Made by a program: the position numbers and the translations under genes. A DNA stretch of 64,000 bases from Aalborgiella sp040079635 (GTDB lineage: Bacteria > Pseudomonadota > Gammaproteobacteria > Burkholderiales > Burkholderiaceae_C): contig JBEBJY010000001.1 in the NCBI GenBank assembly GCA_040079635.1, positions 1 to 64,000 of the forward strand. The letters are read 5' to 3'. This document shows positions 49,589-58,428 of this stretch, piece by piece; position 1 is the first letter of the stretch, and every line of letters begins with the position of its first letter. The notes below the pieces were generated by a model. The model did no database searches. It was not told where the DNA came from and saw nothing but the letters and a program-made list of their open reading frames with translations.

Positions 49589-50743
49589 ATGAATCCAAGC
49601 ACCCAACCAGAAGCTTCACCTTTGCACACACATTCCCCTATCAATGCAACTATAGTTTGGCCAGACGCGCAGCGTGAGCAAGCCTTTCAAACTTGGCTGC
49701 AAGGCATTGCTCTGCAGCACCAGCTTGCCACTGAAACATTGCGCCCCGCGTCGGCAGATGCCAGTTTTAGGCGATATTTCAGGGTTGATGGCTTGGATAA
49801 AGCTAGTTTGATCATCATGGACGCCCCGCCCGCCCAAGAAAACTGCAAACCCTTTGTGGATATTGCCCGTTTGATGGCACAAGCTGGATTGCAAGTGCCC
49901 AATATTTTGGCGTGGGACGAAGCGCAGGGCTTCATGCTGCTGACTGATTTGGGCGCTAAAACTATGATGGAAGTCATCAATCCGCACTTGTCCGACAACT
50001 CGGCAGAGCCCAATTTCGACCTCTACATGCAAGCCGTCGACGCCTTGATTGACTGGCAACTCGCCTCCAAACCCGACGTTTTGCCGCTTTACGACGAAGC
50101 CCTGCTGCACCGTGAGCTCGCTTTGTTCCCCGATTGGTATGTGGCCAAACACAAAGGCGTCACCTTAGACAAAACGCAGCAAGCCACCTTAGACAACGCC
50201 CTGTCGCTGATTGTGCAGCGCAACCTAGCCGTGCCCAGCGTCTACGTGCATCGTGACTTCATGCCCCGCAATTTGATGGTGATTGAGCCCAAAACCGCAG
50301 ACGGCAAGCGCAGCTTGGGCGTTTTAGACTTCCAAGACGCCGTTTACGGCCCCATCACCTACGACATTGGCAGTCTGATGAGCGATGCGTTCTTGAGCTG
50401 GGAAGAGCCCTTTGTCCTAGACATCACCATCCGCTACTGGCAAAAAGCCGTCAAAGTGGGGCTTTTAGGTGAAAACAGCCCCTCAGGCTGGGGTGCAGAT
50501 TTCGGCGAGTTCTACCGCGCCGTCGAATGGCAAGCCCTGCAGCGCCACCTGAAAATCCTAGGCATCTTCGCCCGCCTAACCCTGCGCGACGGCAAACCCA
50601 AATACCTAGCCGACACCCCCCGCTTCATCAACTACGTCCGCAAAACCGCAGACCGTTACCGTGAATTAGGCCCGTTTTTGAAGCTGATCGACCAAATTGA
50701 AGGCATTGAAACGGCGATGGGCTTTGCTTATGGGCGAATGTAG
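49589..50743 (+). CDS. amgK: AmgK-like amino-sugar kinase (anomeric MurNAc/GlcNAc kinase)
   Basis: Phosphorylates MurNAc and GlcNAc at C1 in the peptidoglycan recycling route that bypasses MurA. 384 residues of the aminoglycoside-phosphotransferase fold, with a 30-residue N-terminal extension. Catalytic Brenner motif VHRDFMPRNLMV and metal-binding VLDFQDAVYGP; the ADASFRRYFRV loop binds ATP phosphates. Placement divergent from lptD is the Pseudomonas arrangement, but the partner uridylyltransferase gene murU, which usually follows, is not here: a repeat and a toxin-antitoxin pair come next. Confidence 0.9.
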   Translation: MNPSTQPEASPLHTHSPINATIVWPDAQREQAFQTWLQGIALQHQLATETLRPASADASFRRYFRVDGLDKASLIIMDAPPAQENCKPFVDIARLMAQAGLQVPNILAWDEAQGFMLLTDLGAKTMMEVINPHLSDNSAEPNFDLYMQAVDALIDWQLASKPDVLPLYDEALLHRELALFPDWYVAKHKGVTLDKTQQATLDNALSLIVQRNLAVPSVYVHRDFMPRNLMVIEPKTADGKRSLGVLDFQDAVYGPITYDIGSLMSDAFLSWEEPFVLDITIRYWQKAVKVGLLGENSPSGWGADFGEFYRAVEWQALQRHLKILGIFARLTLRDGKPKYLADTPRFINYVRKTADRYRELGPFLKLIDQIEGIETAMGFAYGRM

Positions 50744-50773
50744 TTTTAGAAGGTTAAAAATAAGGCTATTTAT

Positions 50774-50822
50774 GGCTATAGCCTGCGTATTTGTTGTCTA
50801 AATAGCTATGCTTTTTATAGTA
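50774..50822 (+). repeat. Dispersed hairpin repeat, intergenic copy after amgK
   Basis: Degenerate: TAGCCTGCGTATTTGTTGTC; stem GCTAT...ATAGT. The 239-bp gap otherwise contains the higBA promoter. Confidence 0.8.
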
Positions 50823-50947
50823 ATTTACGGTTTTCATACGTGCTTTAGATTTGCCGGAAACTGTTCCTGCCGCCGCTTTGAGCTGATGGTGCAGATGCTG
50901 TATTAAAGCTTAATTTTCGGTTTTGTAAATCATGAAACAGTAATCCA

Positions 50948-50966
50948 TTTTATAGATTCTGTAAAA
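50948..50966. promoter_or_regulatory. Probable HigA operator overlapping the higBA promoter
   Basis: TTTTATAGA-T-TCTGTAAAA, a 19-base palindrome with one mismatch, covers the -35 position of a promoter whose -10 is TACAAT (50972-50977), 16 bp before the higB start. Confidence 0.75.
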
Positions 50967-50982
50967 CGGAATACAATATCGC

Positions 50983-51261
50983 ATGATTCACACTTTCGCA
51001 TCAGCTGAAACAGAGGCTTTGTTTTACAGCCAAGGTGTCAAGCGGTTTAAGAACATTGAGCGCATTGCTAGGCGCAAACTGTTGCAAATCCATGCTGCGA
51101 CGGTGCTGGAGAGCTTGCGCATTCCGCCGGGCAACCGGCTAGAGGCGTTGCGGGGCGATCTGAAGGGCTTGCACAGCATTCGCATCAACGATCAATGGCG
51201 GGTGTGTTTTGAGTGGCGCGCAGATGGTGCTTACCAGGTTGAAATCGTGGACTATCACTAA
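50983..51261 (+). CDS. higB: HigB-family mRNA interferase toxin
   Basis: A 92-residue RelE-superfamily toxin of the HigB type. Typical are FKNIERIARRKLLQIHAA, IPPGNRLEALRGDLKGLHSIRINDQWRVCFEW and the C-terminal VEIVDYH. The Arg/Tyr/His residues at the end are those used for ribosome-dependent mRNA cleavage. It precedes the antitoxin gene by 23 bp, the order that defines higBA. Confidence 0.93.
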   Translation: MIHTFASAETEALFYSQGVKRFKNIERIARRKLLQIHAATVLESLRIPPGNRLEALRGDLKGLHSIRINDQWRVCFEWRADGAYQVEIVDYH

Positions 51262-51284
51262 GCTATGACTGAAAGGAAACTGAC

Positions 51285-51614
51285 ATGACAACCGACATTA
51301 CAAAAAATTTACTGGATGAAATTCACCCCGGCGAGATTTTGCTGGAAGAGTTTATGAAGCCTCTGCACATCACCGCTCGGCAGCTGGCTGCGGATATTGA
51401 TGTTCCGCCTAGCCGCATCAGTGACATTGTGAATGGCAATCGCCCCATCACCGCAGATACTGCCTTGCGCCTGGGCTTGTTCTTCAAGATGGAAGAACGG
51501 TTTTGGGTGAATTTGCAGGCTGAATACGACATTCGCATCGCGCGGCGTACATTGTTTGCCAAAATCGTGCCTAGAATTCGCGTTTTTGATGATACAGCGC
51601 GGCTAGCCGCTTAA
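51285..51614 (+). CDS. higA: HigA-family antitoxin
   Basis: A 109-residue XRE-type HTH protein: HPGEILLEEFMKPLHITARQLAADIDVPPSRISDIVNG (HTH about residues 20-55), then RPITADTALRLGLFFKMEERFWVNLQAEYDIRIA, which is the strongly conserved HigA/VapI dimer region. It neutralises HigB and represses the operon through the palindrome upstream. Confidence 0.94.
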   Translation: MTTDITKNLLDEIHPGEILLEEFMKPLHITARQLAADIDVPPSRISDIVNGNRPITADTALRLGLFFKMEERFWVNLQAEYDIRIARRTLFAKIVPRIRVFDDTARLAA

Positions 51615-51647
51615 CTCCGAATCCATCCCGAATTTATCCCTAAAATC

Positions 51648-51697
51648 GACCTCTAGCCGGCGTATTTATTGCTTCAATAGCTATTAAAATTATAGCA
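51648..51697 (+). repeat. Dispersed hairpin repeat, intergenic copy after higA
   Basis: Intact core up to TATTTATTGC, then TTCAAT; stem GCTAT...ATAGC. Ends 26 bp before the rsmE start, so it would be within the rsmE promoter or leader. Confidence 0.92.
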
Positions 51698-51722
51698 AAA
51701 TAAATCTAATCTGAGTGTAACT

Positions 51723-52460
51723 ATGCCCCGATTCCACTGCCCCACACCTCTGCAAACTGGCGAAGTCATCGCGCTTCCAGCGGGTGCAGCACGCCATGTG
51801 CAGGTGCTACGTATGCAGCCGGGCGGGGAGATCACGCTGTTCAATGGCGGTGCGAATCAAGGGGAGTTTGAGGCGACGATTGAGCACATGGGGCGCAATG
51901 AGGTGCGTGTGTTAGTTGGCGCTCACTCTGCGGTTGAGCGAGAGTCTGCAAGACGAGTTCACTTGATAGTTGGTGTGCCTGCGAACGACCGCATGGATTG
52001 GCTGGTCGAAAAAGCCACCGAATTAGGCGTGGCCAGCATCCAGCCGGTGATGACGGAGCGCAGCGTGTTGCGGCTCAGCGGTGAGCGATCCGACAAAAAA
52101 CGCGCCCATTGGCAAGCCGTGGCGGTGGCGGCTTGTGAGCAATGTGGGCGTAACCAAGTGCCTGTTGTGCATGAGGTGATGGCTTTGAACGCTTGGCTAG
52201 CGGCAAACAATGGGAATCAAGAGGGAGCCGCCCAGCCGCTTCGTTATTTGTTGTCTTTACGTCCTGAAACGCAGGCATTGAACGCACTTGTTGGCAAAAG
52301 CACTGCTGCAGCGACCTTTTTGTCAGGTCCAGAAGGTGGTTTGAGCGTGGCTGAGGAAGACGCAGCCTTGGCAAAAGGCTTTCAACCCGTCAGCTTGGGA
52401 AACCGTGTTTTGCGGGCTGAAACTGCTGGTTTGGCCGCTTTGACGCTGTTTACCGCTTAG
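51723..52460 (+). CDS. rsmE: 16S rRNA (uracil-1498 N3)-methyltransferase RsmE
   Basis: 245-residue SPOUT-fold enzyme. N-terminal PUA-like domain (PRFHCPTPL, ARHVQVLRMQPGGEITLFNGG); SPOUT domain with DRMDWLVEKATELGVASIQPV, AVAACEQCGRNQVP and the knot FLSGPEGGLSVAEEDAA...LGNRVLRAETAGLAAL. All family motifs are present and the length is normal. Confidence 0.95.
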   Translation: MPRFHCPTPLQTGEVIALPAGAARHVQVLRMQPGGEITLFNGGANQGEFEATIEHMGRNEVRVLVGAHSAVERESARRVHLIVGVPANDRMDWLVEKATELGVASIQPVMTERSVLRLSGERSDKKRAHWQAVAVAACEQCGRNQVPVVHEVMALNAWLAANNGNQEGAAQPLRYLLSLRPETQALNALVGKSTAAATFLSGPEGGLSVAEEDAALAKGFQPVSLGNRVLRAETAGLAALTLFTA

Positions 52461-52533
52461 ACTTCGTGTTGATCGCGATAGGTGAATAAGCGACAAAAAT
52501 AAGCAGCAGCAACATCACGATAGGAAAACCCCT

Positions 52534-53721
52534 TTGAAACGCAATCTCTGGCTCTTAGCCATCGCCCAAGGGCTGTTTTTAACTAATAACGTCACTTTTA
52601 TTGCTATCAACGGACTTGTGGGGCTGAGCTTGGCTCCCTTGGGCTGGATGGCCACCTTGCCCGTCATGGGTTATGTGGTGGGCGGGGCGCTCAGTACAGG
52701 CTTGGTGGCTAAGGCGCAAAGTCGGTTTGGGCGCAAAAAATCGTTTCAGCTGGGTTTGCTTGTCGGCCTGCTTTCAGCCGCTGTTTGTGCCTATGCGGCG
52801 TATAGCCGGCAGTTCTGGTTACTGGTTGTGGCAACGGTAGTGGCGGGTTTTTACAACGCCAATGCCCAGTTATACCGGTTTGCGGCAGCAGAATTGGCTA
52901 ATTCGGCTTTTAAAGAAAAAGCGGTGTCTTTGGTGCTGGCGGGCGGGCTGATAGGGGCTGTTTTGGGCCCAAATCTGGCGCTGTGGACCAAGTCTATGTT
53001 TGCCACTCCTTTTGCAGGTGCGTATTTGGCGCTGGTTTTTGTGGCGCTGTTGTCTATGGTGATTTTGTCGCTCATTGACTTCCCGGTGCATGTCATCAAA
53101 AGCAAGGCGGAGAGTGCTAAAAACGCGGGCCGCCCTCTGTCAGAGATCATGCGCCAGCCTGTATTTATCGTCTCCACCATGGCCGCAGCGCTGGGTTATG
53201 GGGTGATGAATTTGCTGATGGCGGCCACGCCGATTGCCATGCAGCAGTGCGGTTTGCTGTTTTCAGACGTAGCTTTTGTGCTGGAATGGCATGTGATTGG
53301 CATGTTTGCACCTGGCTTTTTCACAGGGCATTTGATCAAGCGTTTTGGTGTGCTGCAAATCATGGGCGTGGGCGTGGTGCTGAACTTGGCTTGTATCTTG
53401 ATTGCTCTGTCTGGGCAAGATTTACACCAGTTTTTAATCGCTTTATTTTTGTTGGGCTTGGGCTGGAACTTCTTGTTCACAGGCAGCACGACTTTGGCTT
53501 TAGATACCTATTCTCCAGAGGAGAAAGACCGCGCTCAAGGGGCTATTAATTTCTTCACTTTTGCGGTGTTGGCGCTTAGTTCATTTGCATCTGGCGCTTT
53601 GGTGACGACCCGTGGTTGGACGCTGTTGAACCTAGGTTCGCTGCTGCCAGTCGTTGTGACAGGTGCGGCTTTGATATGGCTTGCATTCCAACGACGCGGC
53701 AGTCACAATGCGGGGTCATAA
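52534..53721 (+). CDS. Major facilitator superfamily transporter
   Basis: A 395-residue membrane protein with about 12 hydrophobic segments and the MFS loop motif GRKKSFQLG between segments 2 and 3. Start is TTG at 52534 with AGGA upstream at workable spacing. The second half contains a repeat of the pattern (FGVLQIMGVGVVLNL, loop after segment 8). Substrate unknown; nearby genes give no strong hint. Confidence 0.88.
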   Translation: MKRNLWLLAIAQGLFLTNNVTFIAINGLVGLSLAPLGWMATLPVMGYVVGGALSTGLVAKAQSRFGRKKSFQLGLLVGLLSAAVCAYAAYSRQFWLLVVATVVAGFYNANAQLYRFAAAELANSAFKEKAVSLVLAGGLIGAVLGPNLALWTKSMFATPFAGAYLALVFVALLSMVILSLIDFPVHVIKSKAESAKNAGRPLSEIMRQPVFIVSTMAAALGYGVMNLLMAATPIAMQQCGLLFSDVAFVLEWHVIGMFAPGFFTGHLIKRFGVLQIMGVGVVLNLACILIALSGQDLHQFLIALFLLGLGWNFLFTGSTTLALDTYSPEEKDRAQGAINFFTFAVLALSSFASGALVTTRGWTLLNLGSLLPVVVTGAALIWLAFQRRGSHNAGS

Positions 53722-53813
53722 TGCAGATTCTTAGCGATTATTCAGGTAGATTTTCTGGATTATTTGAGGTTGGTTTTTAACTTTTATTTTTCATTTTTTT
53801 ATTGGAGAACATC

Positions 53814-54281
53814 ATGGGTTTACTCGATTCAGTTTTGGGCGCAGTTTTAAGCGGTGGACAACAAGCTCCGGCACAAGCGGGCGGTTTGGGCAGCATCATC
53901 AGCATGGTGGCCAATAACCCACAAATTTTGTCAACAATCACAGGCATGCTCAGCAACGACGGTGGCCAAGGCGGTTTGGGCGGCTTGGTTGGCAAATTCC
54001 AGCAAGCTGGCTTAGGTGATGCGATGGGTTCTTGGATCGGTACTGGTGAAAACCAAGCCGTGACAGGTGACCAAATCGGTGGCGCTTTGGGCGGCGACGT
54101 TTTGGCGGGTTTGGCCAAGCAAATGGGCGTGAACTCAGGCGATGCAGGCGGCATTTTGGCTCAAGTTTTGCCTGAGCTCATCAACAAAATGACCCCAACT
54201 GGTCAAGCGCCAGCGGGCGGTTTGGGTAATATGGGCGATTTGGCCGGTATGTTGGGCGGCCTATTGAATCAAAAAGGCTAA
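53814..54281 (+). CDS. YidB/DUF937-family protein
   Basis: 155 residues from the ATG at 53814 (GGAGAA upstream). Start MGLLDSVLGAVLSG and the central GLGDAMGSWIGTGENQAVTGDQI match DUF937/YidB; the flanks are Gly/Gln-rich and low in complexity. Function not established. It ends at a strong hairpin. Confidence 0.88.
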   Translation: MGLLDSVLGAVLSGGQQAPAQAGGLGSIISMVANNPQILSTITGMLSNDGGQGGLGGLVGKFQQAGLGDAMGSWIGTGENQAVTGDQIGGALGGDVLAGLAKQMGVNSGDAGGILAQVLPELINKMTPTGQAPAGGLGNMGDLAGMLGGLLNQKG

Positions 54282-54288
54282 TACCTGG

Positions 54289-54316
54289 AAAAAACAAGCT
54301 TCAATGCTTGTTTTAA
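54289..54316. terminator. Terminator hairpin between the YidB-like and lipase genes
   Basis: AAAACAAGC-TTCAAT-GCTTGTTTT, serving two convergent genes. Confidence 0.85.
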
Positions 54317-55170
54317 TTATTTGTTTTTATAGTTTGGTCAAGCCAAGTTTTTAAAACGTTAAAAACTTGTGCTTGGTCTGGCGCATTGAAAATCTCGTGA
54401 AACATGTGCTCAAACGCTTGTGATTTCACGCAAGCTGGGGCTGTGGATGCAAATGCGCGGCTTCCAGCTGGATTCACCAGCTTATCTTCCCCAGCAAACA
54501 TCAACAAAGTTGGCATTTTCCAATGCGACACAGCTTGAATCGTCGCAGCACCAGATGTAGCAATCACGTTGGCTAATCTGGCAGAAATGCGGTCATGCAC
54601 CAGTGGGTCAGCCAAATAAGCGGTAACTACGGCTTCATCTCTACAGATATAGTTCGGGTTCAAACCATTGCCAATGCGTAAATTTGGTGCAATTTTGGGT
54701 AATACCGCCAGCAGCGCTTTTTGAATGATGTTCAAACCCGGATCTAAGGCTGGTGATGACATCACCAAGGCATCGACCGGTGCGATGTTGAGCGACACAA
54801 AACGCCCCACGATACCGCCTCCCATGCTGTGACCAATCAACACCAAAGGTTCACCAGCTTTCATGCTGCGACGCGTATCCGCAATGACTTTGGCCAAGTC
54901 GTCCAACATGCGGTTGTCAGATGGCAAGCCACCACGAACACCCGTTGATAAACCATGACCAAAATGGTCATAGCCGCGCACAGTAAATCCCCAATCGTTG
55001 AGATGCTGAGCCACATGTGCGTAACGCCCCATGTGCTCACCCAAGCCGTGAACCAGTAAAACCGTGCCGCGTGATGTTTGCTGCGCTGGCAGAGACCAGT
55101 CATAGATGGCTAGCTGGTCTTGATCGATCGTATCAAGGGTCGACATGATGGGGGCGTTGGATACTTGCAT
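54313..55170 (-). CDS. Alpha/beta-hydrolase, monoacylglycerol-lipase-like
   Basis: 285 residues from the ATG at 55170; another ATG at 55146 is possible. Fold marks: VLLVHGLGEHMGRYAHVAQHL (oxyanion HG), nucleophile elbow GHSMGGG (about residue 110), acid in LMFAGEDKLV and histidine in FEHMFHEIFNAP. The HGLGEHMGRY and GYDHFGHGLS pieces are typical for monoacylglycerol lipases (Hydrolase_4 family). It follows chrA by 22 bp. Confidence 0.88.
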   Translation of the reverse strand: MQVSNAPIMSTLDTIDQDQLAIYDWSLPAQQTSRGTVLLVHGLGEHMGRYAHVAQHLNDWGFTVRGYDHFGHGLSTGVRGGLPSDNRMLDDLAKVIADTRRSMKAGEPLVLIGHSMGGGIVGRFVSLNIAPVDALVMSSPALDPGLNIIQKALLAVLPKIAPNLRIGNGLNPNYICRDEAVVTAYLADPLVHDRISARLANVIATSGAATIQAVSHWKMPTLLMFAGEDKLVNPAGSRAFASTAPACVKSQAFEHMFHEIFNAPDQAQVFNVLKTWLDQTIKTNN

Positions 55171-55192
55171 GGCCTGTCTAATAATCAAGTGA

Positions 55193-56575
55193 TCAAGTAG
55201 TCAACATCCGCCATACCAACCCACAGAGTGCCGACGCAAACAATACAGGAATAACGCCGATCTTGTAGCGAATCAGTGCAATCGCCGCGACCACTGCTAC
55301 AACGATTGAAAAGTAATCTAAACGCGCAAAAATACCACCATCAACGCCTGGTTTGATGGCAATATTGATGGCAATATGCGCTATAAAAAACAAAGCTAAT
55401 GAGGCAATAACGCCGACTACTGCAGCTGTAATAGCTGTCAATGGAGCGGTAAATTTCAGGTTATTGTGCGTTGTTTCCACCAACGGCCCGCCCGCTAAGA
55501 TGAACAGAAACGAAGGCAAAAAAGTAAACCAAGTCACCACGGTAGCGGCCAGCGCCGCGCCTAAAAACAAGCTTTCAGGTCCAAGCACCTGTTTTGCCCA
55601 ACCACCCAAAAATGCCACAAAAGCCACAACCATAATCAGCGGGCCTGGCGTGGTCTCGCCCAAAGCCAAACCATCAATCATTTGAGCGCGTGACAACCAT
55701 GCAAATTGATCAACAGCGCCTTGGTAAACATAGGGCAAGACCGCATAAGCACCACCAAAGGTTAAAAGCGCCGCTTTGGTAAAAAACCATGCCATTTGCG
55801 TTAAAGCACCGTCCCAGCCTTGGTACGCCATCAAGATTCCCATAGGGACAAGCCACAAGACAGCGCCTACAAGAATGACGGTAGCTAAACGCGATATTTT
55901 GAACACGGCATATTCGGGTGTCGGTGTGTTGTCATCAATAACGGCTGTCACAGTTGTACCAGTTGCAGACATCTTCGCGGCATGTCCCGATGCTGTTGAA
56001 AATTGTTTCGGTACAAATCTAGCGCCCAAAACACCCATCAAAGCCGCAGAAATCACAATCAAAGGAAAAGGCAAATGCAAAAAATAGAGGCTTAAAAAAC
56101 TGAGCACTGCCACTGCCCATAGCAACGGTGCAGTTGTTGGCGTTTTGAGTGTTTTGGAGCCAATGCGGTGTACCGCTTGCAGCACCAGAGCCGCTACAGC
56201 TGGTTTGATGCCATACAGCAATGCAGCGACCCACGGCACATTGCCAAACACCACGTAAACGTAGCTCAAGCCAATCAAAATAAACAAGGAAGGCAGCACA
56301 AACAGCACGCCCGCCATCACGCCACCCCAAGTACGGTGTAACAACCAGCCGATGTAGATCGCCAGTTGCTGTGCCTCAGGCCCAGGCAATACCATGCAGT
56401 AGTTCAGGGCATGCAAGAAACGTTTTTCAGAAATCCAACGCCGTTCTTCGACCAGCTCTTTGTGCATGATGGCAATTTGCCCTGCTGGACCACCAAAGCT
56501 GATGAAACCGAGTTTGAACCAAAATTTCAGAGCCTCAGAAAAAGGAACTGCATTTTGTAGTTTTGAATTCATCAT
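55193..56575 (-). CDS. chrA: Chromate transporter ChrA (two-domain)
   Basis: A 460-residue efflux protein with two CHR domains: the first begins FWFKLGFISFGGPAGQIAIMH and has MVLPGPEAQQLAIYIGWLLH; the second has FFTKAALLTFGGAYAVLPYVYQ and LGETTPGPLIMVVAFVAFLGG. Both GGPxxQ/GGAYAV and PGP motifs are intact. Its segment VVGVIASLALFFIAH (residues 385-399) partly matches the dispersed repeat, but the same residues are natural in ChrA. Confidence 0.92.
   Translation of the reverse strand: MMNSKLQNAVPFSEALKFWFKLGFISFGGPAGQIAIMHKELVEERRWISEKRFLHALNYCMVLPGPEAQQLAIYIGWLLHRTWGGVMAGVLFVLPSLFILIGLSYVYVVFGNVPWVAALLYGIKPAVAALVLQAVHRIGSKTLKTPTTAPLLWAVAVLSFLSLYFLHLPFPLIVISAALMGVLGARFVPKQFSTASGHAAKMSATGTTVTAVIDDNTPTPEYAVFKISRLATVILVGAVLWLVPMGILMAYQGWDGALTQMAWFFTKAALLTFGGAYAVLPYVYQGAVDQFAWLSRAQMIDGLALGETTPGPLIMVVAFVAFLGGWAKQVLGPESLFLGAALAATVVTWFTFLPSFLFILAGGPLVETTHNNLKFTAPLTAITAAVVGVIASLALFFIAHIAINIAIKPGVDGGIFARLDYFSIVVAVVAAIALIRYKIGVIPVLFASALCGLVWRMLTT
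55380..55423 (-). repeat. Possible degenerate repeat copy inside chrA
   Basis: Shares TTATTGCCTCATTAGCT (in sense) with the repeat, lacks three core bases, and the stem is weak. The frame matches other forward copies. I rate this as uncertain because the encoded motif is also conserved in ChrA. Confidence 0.4.
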
Positions 56576-56605
56576 TCTTATTTAGCGAAGATAAACAAAA
56601 AATGC

Positions 56606-57187
56606 TTATCTAGAAAACAGAAATACCGACGTTCCAGCGAACAAATTAGGCGCAAATCGAACAATACGACCTTCTTGCATGCCAAAACTGTCTTGTACTT
56701 TGAGTCCGTTATGTAGGGCAAGCTCGCGCAAGTCGGCATGTGTACCCACGCGAATATTGGGCGTGTCATACCACTGGTAAGGCAAGCGGCGGGTAACAGG
56801 CATGCGGCCAAGCAAAATGCTGAATCGATTGGGCCAGTGCGCAAAATTGGGGAAGGCCACAATGCCCAGGCGACCAACTCGTGCGGTCTCACGCAGCATG
56901 ACCTCAGCATTGCGCAAGTGCTGTAAGGTGTCGATTTGAAGCACAACGTCAAACGAAGCGTCGTCAAACAAGGCCAAACCTTCGTCTAAGTTCAATTGAA
57001 CAACATTCACACCTCGCTGAACGCAGGCCAGCACATTGGCGTCGTCAATTTCTATGCCATAGCCCGTGCAATTGCGATTTTTTTGCAGATACGCTAGCAG
57101 GGCGCCGTCCCCGCAACCTAAATCAAGCACGCGCGAACCCATAGGCACAAGTTGGGCAATGGCTTGCATGGTGGCTAAATCACTCAT
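56606..57187 (-). CDS. metW: Methionine biosynthesis protein MetW
   Basis: 193-residue SAM-dependent methyltransferase fold: VLDLGCGDGALLAYL at about residues 20-34, then DVVLQIDTLQHL. MetW is required alongside MetX for homoserine acetylation in several proteobacteria. Its start overlaps the metX stop (ATGA), so the pair is translationally coupled. Confidence 0.94.
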   Translation of the reverse strand: MSDLATMQAIAQLVPMGSRVLDLGCGDGALLAYLQKNRNCTGYGIEIDDANVLACVQRGVNVVQLNLDEGLALFDDASFDVVLQIDTLQHLRNAEVMLRETARVGRLGIVAFPNFAHWPNRFSILLGRMPVTRRLPYQWYDTPNIRVGTHADLRELALHNGLKVQDSFGMQEGRIVRFAPNLFAGTSVFLFSR

Positions 57188-58395
57188 GCTGCAGCTTTCA
57201 TGGTTGCTTCTGAGGTTATCTTATTCAAAATGCTATCAAAATAAGAGCGAATTAGGCTTGTATAACGATGGTCATCAAGCAAAAATGCATCATGCCCATG
57301 AGGCGCATCGATTTCCGCATAACTAACATCGCAATTGTTGTCTAGCAATGCCTTGACGATTTCTCGGCTACGGCTAGGAGAAAATCGCCAGTCGGTTGTG
57401 AAACTAACCAACAAAAACTTAGCTTTTGCAATCGCCAAAGCTTTGGTTAAATCACCGTTAAATTGACGCGCAGGGTCGAAATAGTCGAGCGCGCGGGTGA
57501 TGAGTAAATAGGTGTTTGCATCAAAATATTCAGCGAATTTATCGCCTTGGTGGCGCAAATAACTCTCGATTTGAAACTCAACTTCTTGCGTTGTGTAGTT
57601 GTACGCATCAGAGTTAGTATTAACGACGTTTTTGGTGTTGTCAATGCCGAGTGATTGCTTTAATTGGCGACCAAATTTAGCATTCATCACATCATCACTC
57701 AAGTAAGTAATGTGACCAATCATGCGTGCGATGCGCAATCCGCGTTTGGGAACAACGCCGTGTTGGTAAAAATGCCCTTCATGAAAATCAGGGTCGGTGA
57801 CAATCGCGCGACGCGCTACCTCATTGAAGGCAATATTTTCTGCCGTCAAATTGGGGGCACTGGCAACCACAATGGCATGTCGTACGCGGTCAGGGTATTG
57901 CAATGACCAACTCAATGCTTGCATGCCGCCCAAACTACCTCCCATGAGTGCCGCTAGCGTTGTGATACCTAACTTATCCATCAGTAAGGCTTGTGCATTG
58001 ACCCAATCTTCAACCGTCACAACGGGAAAGTCAGCGCCGTAAACGTGCTGCGTATCAGGGTTGACGTGCATGGGTCCGGTGGAGCCAAAGCAAGAGCCTA
58101 AGTTGTTAACGCCAATGACAAAAAAATGATTGGTATCCACAGGCTTGCCAGGGCCAATCATGTTGTCCCACCAGCCCGTCGATTTTTCTTGAACTTTTGC
58201 ATCAGGATTGGCGTACACACCTGCCACGTGATGTGAGGCATTTAATGCATGGCAGACTAAAACAGCGTTTGACTTATCGGCATTGAGTGTGCCGTAGGTC
58301 TCATAAACAAGATCGTAGGCGTGAATGCTTTTGCCACTTTGAAGTAAAAGTGGCTCGGCAAAGTGCATAGACTGCTGATGGGCGATCATCGTCAT
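57184..58395 (-). CDS. metX: Homoserine O-acetyltransferase MetX
   Basis: Activates homoserine for methionine synthesis (betaproteobacterial MetX enzymes often use succinyl-CoA, which cannot be told from sequence here). 403 residues of alpha/beta-hydrolase fold: LVCHALNASHH, the nucleophile elbow GGSLGGMQALSW, acid in SFTTDWRFSP and histidine in APHGHDAFLL. Lies 33 bp downstream of the GT2 gene on the same strand with no riboswitch between. Confidence 0.95.
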   Translation of the reverse strand: MTMIAHQQSMHFAEPLLLQSGKSIHAYDLVYETYGTLNADKSNAVLVCHALNASHHVAGVYANPDAKVQEKSTGWWDNMIGPGKPVDTNHFFVIGVNNLGSCFGSTGPMHVNPDTQHVYGADFPVVTVEDWVNAQALLMDKLGITTLAALMGGSLGGMQALSWSLQYPDRVRHAIVVASAPNLTAENIAFNEVARRAIVTDPDFHEGHFYQHGVVPKRGLRIARMIGHITYLSDDVMNAKFGRQLKQSLGIDNTKNVVNTNSDAYNYTTQEVEFQIESYLRHQGDKFAEYFDANTYLLITRALDYFDPARQFNGDLTKALAIAKAKFLLVSFTTDWRFSPSRSREIVKALLDNNCDVSYAEIDAPHGHDAFLLDDHRYTSLIRSYFDSILNKITSEATMKAAA

Positions 58396-58428
58396 AAAAC
58401 TGTTGATTTGCAGTGTTAAAGTTTGGCG

